From NCBI GenBank assembly GCA_035651995.1, contig DASRER010000006.1:124001-188000 (forward strand): a DNA stretch of 64,000 nt, given 5' to 3'. This document shows, piece by piece, positions 34,267-41,907 of the stretch (within the stretch, counting starts at the first letter, position 1; the number at the start of each line of letters is the position of its first letter). Made by a program: the position numbers and the translations under genes. This stretch comes from Terriglobales bacterium. GTDB lineage: Bacteria > Acidobacteriota > Terriglobia > Terriglobales > Acidobacteriaceae. Below the pieces are notes generated by a model. It ran no database searches, was not told where the DNA came from, and saw nothing but the letters and a program-made list of their open reading frames with translations.

Positions 34267-35394
34267 ATGAAGAGGACCCTTCTTGCCGTGCTGCTTCTCG
34301 CGCTGGCGGCGTGCGCCGCCGCGCAGGAGAAGCGCTACGTGATCATCGACCAGGATGCCGCCGGACCGGGCGGGACCGATCAGCAGTCGATCCTGGTTTT
34401 CCTGCAGGCGCCGAACGTGGAAGTGCTGGGCATCACGGTGGTGACCGGCGACGCTTGGCGCGACGAAGAAGCCGCGCACACGCTGCGCACGCTGGAGCTG
34501 GTCGGACGCACGGATGTACCCGTGCTGCTGGGCGCGGCGTACCCGCTGGTGCGTACGCAGAAGGGAACCGAGCTGTGGGAGCAGCTCTACGGCAAGGTGG
34601 TTTACAAGGGGGCGTGGGGGCCGCGCGGCAACCATCCGCCGTTTGAGGTGCCGCCCCTGCGCGAAGGCAATCCGACCACCAAGGTCGCCGACGAAGACGC
34701 GGCGCACTTCATGGTGCGCATGGTGCGCAAGTATCCGCACCAGGTGACGATCTACGCCGGCGGGCCGATGACGAACCTGGCGCTGGCGCTGGCGCTCGAT
34801 CCGCAATTCGCTGAATTGACCAAAGGGCTCATCTTCATGGGCGGCGCCATCGCGCCGAAGACGGATGTCGCCGAGTTCGCCACCAATCCGCGGCACGAGT
34901 TCAACCTGTGGTTCGATCCGGAAGCGACGCACATCGTGTTGCGCGCCAAGTGGCCGAGCATCGTGTGCACCACGGTGGACGTCTCGCTGCAGACGAAGAT
35001 GAGCGAGGAGATGCTGGCGGAGATCGTGAAATCGCAGAACCCGACGGCGCAGTACATGTGGCGCTACTCGCGCGCGGGACGCGGGCCGCTGTGGGACGAA
35101 CTGGCGGCGGCGGCGTGGCTCGAGCCCTCGCTGATCACGCGCGAGGTCCCGTACTACATGGACGTGAACCTGGACCGAGGCGCCGCGTACGGCGATTTGG
35201 TGACATGGAACGACAGGGTGAAGCCGGGACTGGACTATCCCGTTGTCCACACGCAGATGGATGTGGACATGGATAAGTTCGGAAAGTGGTTTGTGCAGCA
35301 CATGTCAGCGCCGACACCAAAGTCGAAGAACGCGCTGGTGTTCAACCAGCCGCCGCCGCAACCGCCAGCGCCACCGGCGCCGGCTCCGAAATAA
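34267..35394 (+). CDS. Second exported nucleoside hydrolase, variant metal site
   Basis: 375 residues from ATG 34267. The N-terminus MKRTLLAVLLLALAACAAAQ is a signal peptide, and LAAC could be a lipoprotein site. The IunH fold is clear: VEVLGITVVTGDAWRDEEAA, YAGGPMTNLALALALDPQF, GLIFMGGAIAP, HEFNLWFDPEATHIVL and DELAAAAWLEPSLI. The calcium motif, DTDPGVDD in the first copy, is here IDQDAAGPGGTDQQS: two Asp are kept, with an insertion and a displaced Asp. Activity or specificity may differ. The C-terminal tail is Pro-rich (NQPPPQPPAPPAPAPK). It is co-transcribed with the permease and ribokinase. Confidence 0.82.
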   Translation: MKRTLLAVLLLALAACAAAQEKRYVIIDQDAAGPGGTDQQSILVFLQAPNVEVLGITVVTGDAWRDEEAAHTLRTLELVGRTDVPVLLGAAYPLVRTQKGTELWEQLYGKVVYKGAWGPRGNHPPFEVPPLREGNPTTKVADEDAAHFMVRMVRKYPHQVTIYAGGPMTNLALALALDPQFAELTKGLIFMGGAIAPKTDVAEFATNPRHEFNLWFDPEATHIVLRAKWPSIVCTTVDVSLQTKMSEEMLAEIVKSQNPTAQYMWRYSRAGRGPLWDELAAAAWLEPSLITREVPYYMDVNLDRGAAYGDLVTWNDRVKPGLDYPVVHTQMDVDMDKFGKWFVQHMSAPTPKSKNALVFNQPPPQPPAPPAPAPK

Positions 35395-35435
35395 GCGGGC
35401 GGACGCAGCGGGCGCAAGAACGCAAGGGGGCTATC

Positions 35436-36389
35436 GTGGCGAACATCGTGGTAGTGGGCAGCCTGAACATGGATGTGGTGGCCGTGGCGCCGCGCATTCC
35501 GGTGACCGGTGAAACCATCATCGGCAACAAGTACTTCACCGAGCCGGGCGGCAAGGGAGCGAACCAGGCTTATGCCGCCGCGCAACTGGGCGGCAAGGTG
35601 GCCATGCTGGGGCGCATCGGCGACGACGAGTTCGGCCAGGAGATGAAGCACAACCTGGAGAAGGTCGGCTGCGATGCCAGCGGCATCAAGATCGTGCCCG
35701 GCACCAGCGGCGTGGCGCTCATTTTCGTGGCCGAGACGGGGCAAAATTCGATCATTGTCGTCCCCGGCGCGAACGACGAGTTTGGCCCGCACCACGTGAA
35801 GGACGACGCCAACGGCTTCCGCGGCGTCAAGGTCGTGCTGCTCCAGCTGGAAAACCCCACCGAAACGGTGCTGGCCGCGGCGCAACTGGCGCAGAAGGCG
35901 GGGGCAACCGTGATCCTCGACCCCGCGCCCGCGCCGGCGAAACCGCTGCCGAAGGAGCTGTTCCAGGCGTGCACCATCATTACGCCAAATGAAACGGAGG
36001 CCGCGATTCTTGCCGGACTTCCGCCCAGCCGGCTCACGCCGCAGCAGGCGGTGCAGGTGGCGCGCAAGCTTCAAGACCAGGGCGCCGGCACCGTTGTGGT
36101 GAAACTCGGCGATCAGGGATGCGTCGTGGTGGACAAGCAGGGCGCAACGCTGATCGCCGCACCGCGGGTGGATGCCAAGGACACGACCGCCGCCGGCGAC
36201 AACTTCAATGGCGCGCTCGCCGTCGGCCTCAGCGAGGGCCTGTCACTGCGCGATGCCGCGCGCTTCGCCAACAACGCCGCCGCCCTCTCGGTGACGCGGC
36301 TGGGGACGCAGATTGCCGTGCCGTCGCGCGCGGAAGTGGAGGAGTTCGCCGCGAAGAACGAAGGCGCGCTGGCGGCGACGTCACTGTAG
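35436..36389 (+). CDS. rbsK: Ribokinase
   Basis: Phosphorylates ribose to ribose-5-phosphate with ATP; 317 residues. GTG 35436 is chosen since AAGGGGG lies just upstream and the family start ANIVVVGSLNMDVVAVAPRI follows. PfkB motifs are EPGGKGANQAYAAAQLGG (ribose-binding), GTSGVALIFV, NETEAAIL, and the ATP/anion hole DTTAAGDNFNGALAVGLSEG with the catalytic Asp. It is the last gene of the operon and disposes of the ribose freed by the nucleoside hydrolases. Confidence 0.95.
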   Translation: MANIVVVGSLNMDVVAVAPRIPVTGETIIGNKYFTEPGGKGANQAYAAAQLGGKVAMLGRIGDDEFGQEMKHNLEKVGCDASGIKIVPGTSGVALIFVAETGQNSIIVVPGANDEFGPHHVKDDANGFRGVKVVLLQLENPTETVLAAAQLAQKAGATVILDPAPAPAKPLPKELFQACTIITPNETEAAILAGLPPSRLTPQQAVQVARKLQDQGAGTVVVKLGDQGCVVVDKQGATLIAAPRVDAKDTTAAGDNFNGALAVGLSEGLSLRDAARFANNAAALSVTRLGTQIAVPSRAEVEEFAAKNEGALAATSL

Positions 36390-36391
36390 AG

Positions 36392-36426
36392 CAGTGAACA
36401 GTGAATAGTGGAAAGTGGACAGTGAA
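36392..36426. repeat. Array of five heptamers
   Basis: CAGTGAA, CAGTGAA, TAGTGGA, AAGTGGA, CAGTGAA in perfect phase between the ends of rbsK and the convergent LacI gene. No clear inverted partner. Confidence 0.65.
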
Positions 36427-36462
36427 CGCGAGGTGAGCACGACCTCCGTCCATTGACTATGG

Positions 36463-37527
36463 CTATCCACCGCTCCTGGCGCGTCGCGGCGGCGTCTTGC
36501 AGGCGGCCACTGACTGCCGGATCTTCAACTCCGTAGTGAGCACGGCGTGCTGCCACGGGCCGTCGTATCCCTGCACGCGTTTCAGCAGCATGCCCGCGCC
36601 CTTTGCGCCCATCTGGTAGCCGGGCTGCGCCACGGTGGTCAGCGCCGGGTGGATGAACTCGGCGAATTCCTGGTCGTCGAAGCCGACAATGGAAACATCG
36701 TCGGGGCAGTGCAGTCCGGCCTCGCGCAGGGCGGTCAGCATGCCGAGCGCGATCAGGTCGTTGCTGGCGAACAGGGCCGTGGGCCGCGGACGCAGTTGCA
36801 GCAGCGTGCGCGTCTTCTCGTAGCCGCTCAGGCGGTCGAAGCGGCCTTCCTGGATGTACTCGGGATCGACTTCCACGCGCGCCCGGGCGAGGGCCGCGCG
36901 AAATCCTTCCAGCCGCGCCTTGGCGTTGGTGAGCTGAAGGTTGCCGGTGATGGCGGCAATGTGACGGTGCCCCATCTCGAGCAGATAGTTGGTGGCGGCG
37001 GTGGCGCCGGCCACGTTGTCGACCGTGACTGTGTCTCCCTCCCAGCGCGGTGGGCGGCGGTCGAGGCAGACAATCGGCGTGCCGCGCGGCAGGTCGGACC
37101 TGGGATTGATCTGGCTGTTCACCGAGGGGATCAGGATGAGCCCGGCCATGCGATACGAGCGCAGCTCGTGCAGGTAGGCGCGCTCCTTGGCGGGATCGTT
37201 GTCGGTGTTGCACAGCATGAGCTCGTACGAGTTCTGGTAGGCCACGTCTTCAGCGCCGCGCACGACGGCAGGGAAGAATGGGTTGGTGATGTCGGGAATG
37301 ATCATGCCCAGGATGCTGGTCTTGTTCCGGCGGAGGCCGCGGGCCAGTTCGCTGGGCTGATAGCCTAGCTCCTCGATTGCGTCGAGCACGCGGCGGCGAA
37401 GCTTGTCGCGCACCGGCGCGTTTTCATTGATGACGTGCGAGACGGTGCCGATGGAGACACCCGCGCGCCTGGCAATGTCGCGCATGGTGATGGCCGTCGC
37501 GGCGGATTTTTGCTTTCTTGACGTCAC
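36463..37527 (-). CDS. LacI-family transcriptional regulator
   Basis: About 354 residues. The DNA-binding domain reads TMRDIARRAGVSIGTVSHV with INENAPVRDKLRRRVLDAI, then LGYQPSELARGLRRNKTSIL (hinge). The rest is the periplasmic-binding-protein-like effector domain (GMIIPDITNPFFPAVVRGAE, ALFASNDLIALGMLTALREA, VSIVGFDDQEFAEFIHP). GTG 37527 is preferred over GTG 37563 because the operator-like site 37545-37556 would otherwise lie inside the coding region. It faces the nucleoside operon and divides it from the PTS genes. The effector is probably ribose or a nucleoside, by context. Confidence 0.9.
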   Translation of the reverse strand: MTSRKQKSAATAITMRDIARRAGVSIGTVSHVINENAPVRDKLRRRVLDAIEELGYQPSELARGLRRNKTSILGMIIPDITNPFFPAVVRGAEDVAYQNSYELMLCNTDNDPAKERAYLHELRSYRMAGLILIPSVNSQINPRSDLPRGTPIVCLDRRPPRWEGDTVTVDNVAGATAATNYLLEMGHRHIAAITGNLQLTNAKARLEGFRAALARARVEVDPEYIQEGRFDRLSGYEKTRTLLQLRPRPTALFASNDLIALGMLTALREAGLHCPDDVSIVGFDDQEFAEFIHPALTTVAQPGYQMGAKGAGMLLKRVQGYDGPWQHAVLTTELKIRQSVAACKTPPRRARSGG

Positions 37528-37544
37528 CGGAGCGAAGGTCTGCT

Positions 37545-37556
37545 TGAAACGATTCA
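37545..37556 (-). promoter_or_regulatory. LacI-family operator before the LacI gene (autoregulation)
   Basis: TGAATCGTTTCA on the reverse strand differs in one base from the perfect site at 28611-28622. It lies about 10 bases after a -10 candidate, the same geometry as the Oar promoter. Confidence 0.6.
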
Positions 37557-37565
37557 GACGCACAC

Positions 37566-37592
37566 CTTATATCGTGAATGCCCCCGTGGCAA
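37566..37592 (-). promoter_or_regulatory. Candidate promoter of the LacI gene
   Basis: On the reverse strand TTGCCA (37587-37592) and TATAAG (37566-37571) with a 15-base spacer, which is shorter than ideal. Confidence 0.35.
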
Positions 37593-37969
37593 AACGAAAG
37601 TGAGGGATGGCGTATGGTGGCAGATGCCAGCTTCAAGGTAGCGAAATGAGGGTTTGGCTTTGAGCACACTTTCATCGTCGAAGAGGTCGTGAATGTCGAG
37701 GTCGGACGGCTCGCGAAAGCCGCAAAGAGCGGGGCCCAAACGCTGATTCGCTCATTGCGCCAGAACAAGTTCGCCGGCGGGCATTCGCAGGCCACCACCG
37801 CGCGAACATGGGCGTTGGCGACCCGTACTACCGCTACGGCCTGTCGTTCACGCGCGCCATCCGCATCCCGTGACGTACGGCAAAAGGTTGCTGAGCAGCG
37901 GCTTGCTTTCTTTTCTCTCCCCGAAGAAACTCTATCCCGCAGGTTGACTGGCAAGGGCAGCGGGGACGC
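37593..37969. other. Gap between LacI and PTS genes, no secure gene
   Basis: No gene with a start and ribosome site is visible. A forward frame ending near 37873 reads NMGVGDPYYRYGLSFTRAIR before a stop, which faintly resembles an outer-membrane protein end and could be a worn gene remnant; I cannot support more. No TGAAACGTTTCA-like site precedes the PTS genes. Confidence 0.35.
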
Positions 37970-39016
37970 GTGGAGCAACTCACAAAACTGCGGCAGCACC
38001 TTCTAACCGGCGTCTCGTACGCCATCCCTTTCATTGCCTGCGGCGGCGTGCTCACTGCCGCGGCCATCGCCTTTGCTCCCATGACGGCGCAGGGCCCGGA
38101 CCTTTCCAACGCGCCGGCGCTGCAACTGATCCTGAACATCGGGGCGGCCGCGTTTTCGCTGATGCTGCCGGTGCTGGCCGGCTACATCGCCTATTCGATC
38201 GCCGGAAAGCCCGGCCTGGTGCCGGGATTCGTGGGCGGCCATCTCTCCGGGCAGGTGAAGGCGGGTTTTCTCGGCGCACTGCTGGCCGGGCTGCTCGCCG
38301 GATACGTGGTCGAACTCATCAAGAAGGCGCCGGTTTCAAAATACCTGCGGCCGATCATGCCCATCCTGGTGATCCCGATCGCGGCGTCGCTCATCATGGG
38401 CATGGTCATGATCAAGCTGCTGGGCGCGCCCATCGCGGCGCTGATGACGGCGGCCGGCCTCTTCCTGAAGAGCATGAGCGCGGGAAACAGCGCGCTGCTG
38501 GGCGCGATCCTGGGCGCGATGATCGCCTTCGACATGGGCGGCCCGGTGAACAAGACGGCATTTTTCTTCGGAGCGGCGATGATTCAGCAGGGCGACTACC
38601 GCGTGATGGGCGCGTGCGCCGCCGCCATCTGCACGCCGCCGCTGGGCGTGGGCCTGGCGACGCTGATGAACCGCAAGCTCTGGACCGAGGATGAACGCGA
38701 GGCCGGCATGGCGGGCCTGGCGATGGGAATGATCGGCATCACCGAGGGCGCGATTCCGTTCGCGGCATCCGATCCGCTGCGAGTGATTCCATGCATCGTG
38801 CTCGGCTCCATGACGGCGTCGGTGATCGCGATGCTCACCGGCGTCGGGGACCACGCGCCGCACGGCGGACCGATCGTGCTTCCCGTGGTCGAGCATCGGC
38901 TGGCGTACATCGCCGCGATCGCGGCGGGCACGCTGGTGACCGCCGTTGCCATCGACGCATGGAAGGCCTACCAGCGGCCAAAACCGGCAGCGGCGATGAA
39001 AAGGAGTGCAGGGTGA
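37970..39016 (+). CDS. PTS fructose-type permease, EIIC subunit
   Basis: Membrane channel of a phosphotransferase system, 348 residues with about nine hydrophobic segments. GVSYAIPFIACGGVLTAAAI, PVLAGYIAYSIAGKPGLVPG, FVGGHLSGQVKAGFLGALLAG and the conserved AFDMGGPVNKTAFFFGAAM and GITEGAIPFAASDPLRVIP are all fructose/mannitol EIIC motifs. GTG 37970 follows GGGGA. The stop overlaps the EIIB start (GTGA). Domain order is split: EIIB and EIIA are separate proteins here. Confidence 0.93.
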   Translation: MEQLTKLRQHLLTGVSYAIPFIACGGVLTAAAIAFAPMTAQGPDLSNAPALQLILNIGAAAFSLMLPVLAGYIAYSIAGKPGLVPGFVGGHLSGQVKAGFLGALLAGLLAGYVVELIKKAPVSKYLRPIMPILVIPIAASLIMGMVMIKLLGAPIAALMTAAGLFLKSMSAGNSALLGAILGAMIAFDMGGPVNKTAFFFGAAMIQQGDYRVMGACAAAICTPPLGVGLATLMNRKLWTEDEREAGMAGLAMGMIGITEGAIPFAASDPLRVIPCIVLGSMTASVIAMLTGVGDHAPHGGPIVLPVVEHRLAYIAAIAAGTLVTAVAIDAWKAYQRPKPAAAMKRSAG

Positions 39017-39312
39017 AGATCGTGGCGGTCACGGCGTGTCCCACCGGGATTGCGCACACCTACATGGCGGCGGAGCAACTGGAAAAGACCGCCCGGGCGC
39101 TGGGGCATGAAATCAAGGTCGAGACCCAGGGCGCGATGGGAATTGAGAACGAACTCTCGGAGAGCGACATCGGCAGCGCGCAGGCGGCGATTCTCGCGAC
39201 CGACATCGAAATCGAGAAGGGCGACCGGTTTCAGTCCCTGAAGACCGTGCGCGTGCCGGTGCAGGAAGCGATCAAGAACCCGCACGGCGTCTTCCAGCGG
39301 GTGCAGGGCTGA
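39013..39312 (+). CDS. PTS fructose-type EIIB subunit
   Basis: 99 residues from GTG 39013, overlapping the EIIC stop. IVAVTACPTGIAHTYMAAEQ holds the phosphorylated Cys (residue about 9) of the fructose EIIB family; KVETQGAMGIENELSESDI and AILATDIEIEKGDRF follow. It passes phosphate from EIIA to the sugar bound by EIIC. The stop is 2 bases before the next gene. Confidence 0.93.
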   Translation: MKIVAVTACPTGIAHTYMAAEQLEKTARALGHEIKVETQGAMGIENELSESDIGSAQAAILATDIEIEKGDRFQSLKTVRVPVQEAIKNPHGVFQRVQG

Positions 39313-39314
39313 CG

Positions 39315-41867
39315 ATGGCATCGAAGGCCAGCGCCGGGCTGGAGCTGAGGTTCACCTGCCGGTTGCAAGCCGGGGTGCACGCGCGTCCCGCCAGCGCGCT
39401 GGCTGAGTTTGCCGCGAGATTTTCGTCTGAGTGCGTGATTACAAACCTGCGAACGGGCGCGCAGGCGAACGCGAAAAGCGTGCTCTCCATCATCGGCGCC
39501 GATATCAGAGATGGTGACGAGTGCAGCGTGCGTATCACGGGGCTCGATGAGGCCGAGTTCCAGGCAGCGCTGCGGCGATTCGTTGATCACGACCTGGGGC
39601 AACGCGAGCGGGCGGCGCTGCCTTCGAGCGAGCCCAAGACAAAGGTCGGCGGCAGATTGCCGCGGGCGCTGCGCGACGCAGGCGTGGTTTGCTATGCCGG
39701 AATTCCCGTCAGCGGCGGCATCGCGCAAGGCGCGGTGATGGTGGCCGGCGGCATCGCGCTGCCACGCGGACCTGGCCCAGCCGGACCCACGGACGCCAAG
39801 CGGGAGCTGGCGAAGTTCGAGCACGCGCTTCAGGCTGCGCGCGCGAGGATCCGGCAGATGCTTGCTCGCGAGAGCGCGCCGGCTGCGAGCGGCATCCTGC
39901 GCGCCCATCTCGCCCTGGTGAACGATGTTTCGCTCACCGAGAGCGTGAGCCAGCGCATTGCAAGCGGCGCTTCAGCCGGGCAGGCGATTGCCGACGCCGG
40001 CGAGTTCTTCGCGGGAATGCTGAGCAGATCGGAGAGCGCCTACGTTCGCGAGCGCGCCATTGATGTGCAGGAGGTCTGCCAGCAGCTGCTCGCCGATATC
40101 CTCGGCCCGGACTTCCACGCCGCGGCCATGGAGCTCGGTCCGGCTTCGGTCGTCGTGAGCCGTGCGCTGGCGCCGCAGCAGTTGCTGGCGCTCGATCGCG
40201 GACGGCTCGCCGCCCTGGTGCTCGAGGCGGAAGGCGCCACGTCGCACACGGCGATATTGGCCCGCTCGCTGGGCATTCCCGCCATTGTGCGGGTGAAGGG
40301 CGCGTCGCAGGTCCTCAAAGCAGGGCAGCAGGTGATTGTCGACGCGAACCGCGGCATCGTGGTGCCCGAGCGCACGCCCGCGGTGGAGCGCTTCTACGAG
40401 CGCGAAATCAGCGTGCTGGCGCGGCGAAAAGCGGTGCTGGAGCGCAGCGCGGCTGCGCCCGCCGTGACGACGGACGGCGTGAGGATCGAAGTCGCCGCCA
40501 ACATCACGTCCGCCGCGGAAGCCGTGGCAGCCTTCCAGGCCGGAGCCGATTCGGTCGGCGTGTTTCGCACGGAGATGCTCTTCGTCGGGCGCGATGAGTT
40601 ACCGGGCGAAGAGGAGCAGTTTGCGGCGTACGCCGCGGCCGCGCGGGCAGGTGCGGGGCGGCCGGTCATCATCCGCACGCTCGACATCGGCGGCGACAAG
40701 CCGGTGCCCAGCCTGAACCTGCCGCCGGAAGCGAACCCGTTTCTCGGTTTCCGCGGCGTGCGCATTTATCCCGAGCACGAGGCGCTCATTCGCCGGCAGG
40801 TGCGCGCGTTGCTGCGGGCGTCGGCGGTGGGCCGCGTGCAGATGATGGCGCCAATGGTTTCGTCTGCCGCCGAGGTGCGATGGATGAAAGCGCTGGTGGC
40901 TGACGTCCAGAAGCAATTGCAGGACGAAGGCGTCGCGTACGATCCGGCAATGCCGGCCGGCATCATGCTGGAAGTGCCCGCGGCGGCGTTTCTGCTCGAC
41001 GAGCTCGGCCGCGAGGCCGACTTCTTCAGCCTGGGCACGAACGACCTGGCGCAGTATTTTTTTGCGGCCGATCGCGGCAATGCGAAAGTCAGCGGCATCG
41101 CGAGCGTTCAGCAGCCGGCCTTCCTGCGATTTCTCCAGCAGATTGCCGATGGCGTGAAGCGCCACGGCAAATGGATGGGCGTTTGCGGTGAAATGGCGGC
41201 CGATCCCGCGAACCTGCCGTTGCTGGTGGGTCTGGGACTGGACGAGATCAGCGCGCCGGCCTCCGAGATTCCATTGCTGAAGGAGCGAGTTCACCAGCTT
41301 TCGGCAGCGGACTGCAAGAGCGTTCTGGCGCGGGCGATTGCTTGCGCCGATGCTGAGCAGGTCAGCGAGCTGCTCGCGCAGGTTTCCGCCGGTGACCAGC
41401 GCCGGCCGCTGCTGGGTCAGGAGCTTGTGATCCTCAACAGCGAGGCCACGAGCAAGGAAGAAGTCATCCGCGAACTGGTCAGGGCGCTCTACGTCGCGGG
41501 CCGTACCGACGAGCCGGACGCGCTGGAAGACGCACTCTGGGCGCGGGAAGCGACCTACTCCACCGGCCTCGGCCACGGTTTTGCGATCCCGCACTGCAAA
41601 ACCAACTCAGTTCGCTCGGGATCGATGTGCGTTTTGAAACTCAGCCAGCCGGTGAACTGGGGAACGACCGTGGACGATGCGCCGGTGAGCGTGGTCATCC
41701 TGCTGGCCTTGCGCGAAGCCGACGCCAACCGCCGCCACATGCAGGTGTTCTCGCAGCTGGCGCGGAGGCTGATGTCGGAAGAATTCCGCAACGGTTTGGC
41801 CGGTCTCGCGGAAGCCGGCGCCGTGGCCGCGTTTCTCAATCAGCAGTTGCAAGTCGAAGTCAGCTAG
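39315..41867 (+). CDS. PTS multiphosphoryl transfer protein, HPr-EI-EIIA fusion
   Basis: 850 residues joining the three soluble PTS steps. The HPr domain (about 8-95) has LQAGVHARPASALAEFA with phospho-His22 and a SVLSIIGADI Ser-loop. Enzyme I (about 125-690) has EGATSHTAILARSLGIPAIV with phospho-His about 311, FRTEMLFVGRDELP, GFRGVRIYPEHEALIRRQ, SLGTNDLAQYFFAADR and MGVCGEMAADP (Cys). The C-terminal EIIA domain (about 705-850) has GFAIPHCKT with phospho-His about 760. The order is HPr-EI-EIIA, unlike the EIIA-HPr-EI order of many fructose proteins. It can move phosphate from PEP to EIIB alone, so the cluster is self-sufficient. Confidence 0.93.
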   Translation: MASKASAGLELRFTCRLQAGVHARPASALAEFAARFSSECVITNLRTGAQANAKSVLSIIGADIRDGDECSVRITGLDEAEFQAALRRFVDHDLGQRERAALPSSEPKTKVGGRLPRALRDAGVVCYAGIPVSGGIAQGAVMVAGGIALPRGPGPAGPTDAKRELAKFEHALQAARARIRQMLARESAPAASGILRAHLALVNDVSLTESVSQRIASGASAGQAIADAGEFFAGMLSRSESAYVRERAIDVQEVCQQLLADILGPDFHAAAMELGPASVVVSRALAPQQLLALDRGRLAALVLEAEGATSHTAILARSLGIPAIVRVKGASQVLKAGQQVIVDANRGIVVPERTPAVERFYEREISVLARRKAVLERSAAAPAVTTDGVRIEVAANITSAAEAVAAFQAGADSVGVFRTEMLFVGRDELPGEEEQFAAYAAAARAGAGRPVIIRTLDIGGDKPVPSLNLPPEANPFLGFRGVRIYPEHEALIRRQVRALLRASAVGRVQMMAPMVSSAAEVRWMKALVADVQKQLQDEGVAYDPAMPAGIMLEVPAAAFLLDELGREADFFSLGTNDLAQYFFAADRGNAKVSGIASVQQPAFLRFLQQIADGVKRHGKWMGVCGEMAADPANLPLLVGLGLDEISAPASEIPLLKERVHQLSAADCKSVLARAIACADAEQVSELLAQVSAGDQRRPLLGQELVILNSEATSKEEVIRELVRALYVAGRTDEPDALEDALWAREATYSTGLGHGFAIPHCKTNSVRSGSMCVLKLSQPVNWGTTVDDAPVSVVILLALREADANRRHMQVFSQLARRLMSEEFRNGLAGLAEAGAVAAFLNQQLQVEVS

Positions 41868-41907
41868 GCCTTCGGGGCCAGAAAATTTGCGACAAGGACC
41901 TCCTTTC

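Noticed and set aside
37689-37873. Outer-membrane protein remnant between LacI and the PTS genes
   Set aside because: Only about 22 residues look suggestive and the rest is Arg-rich with no recognisable fold.
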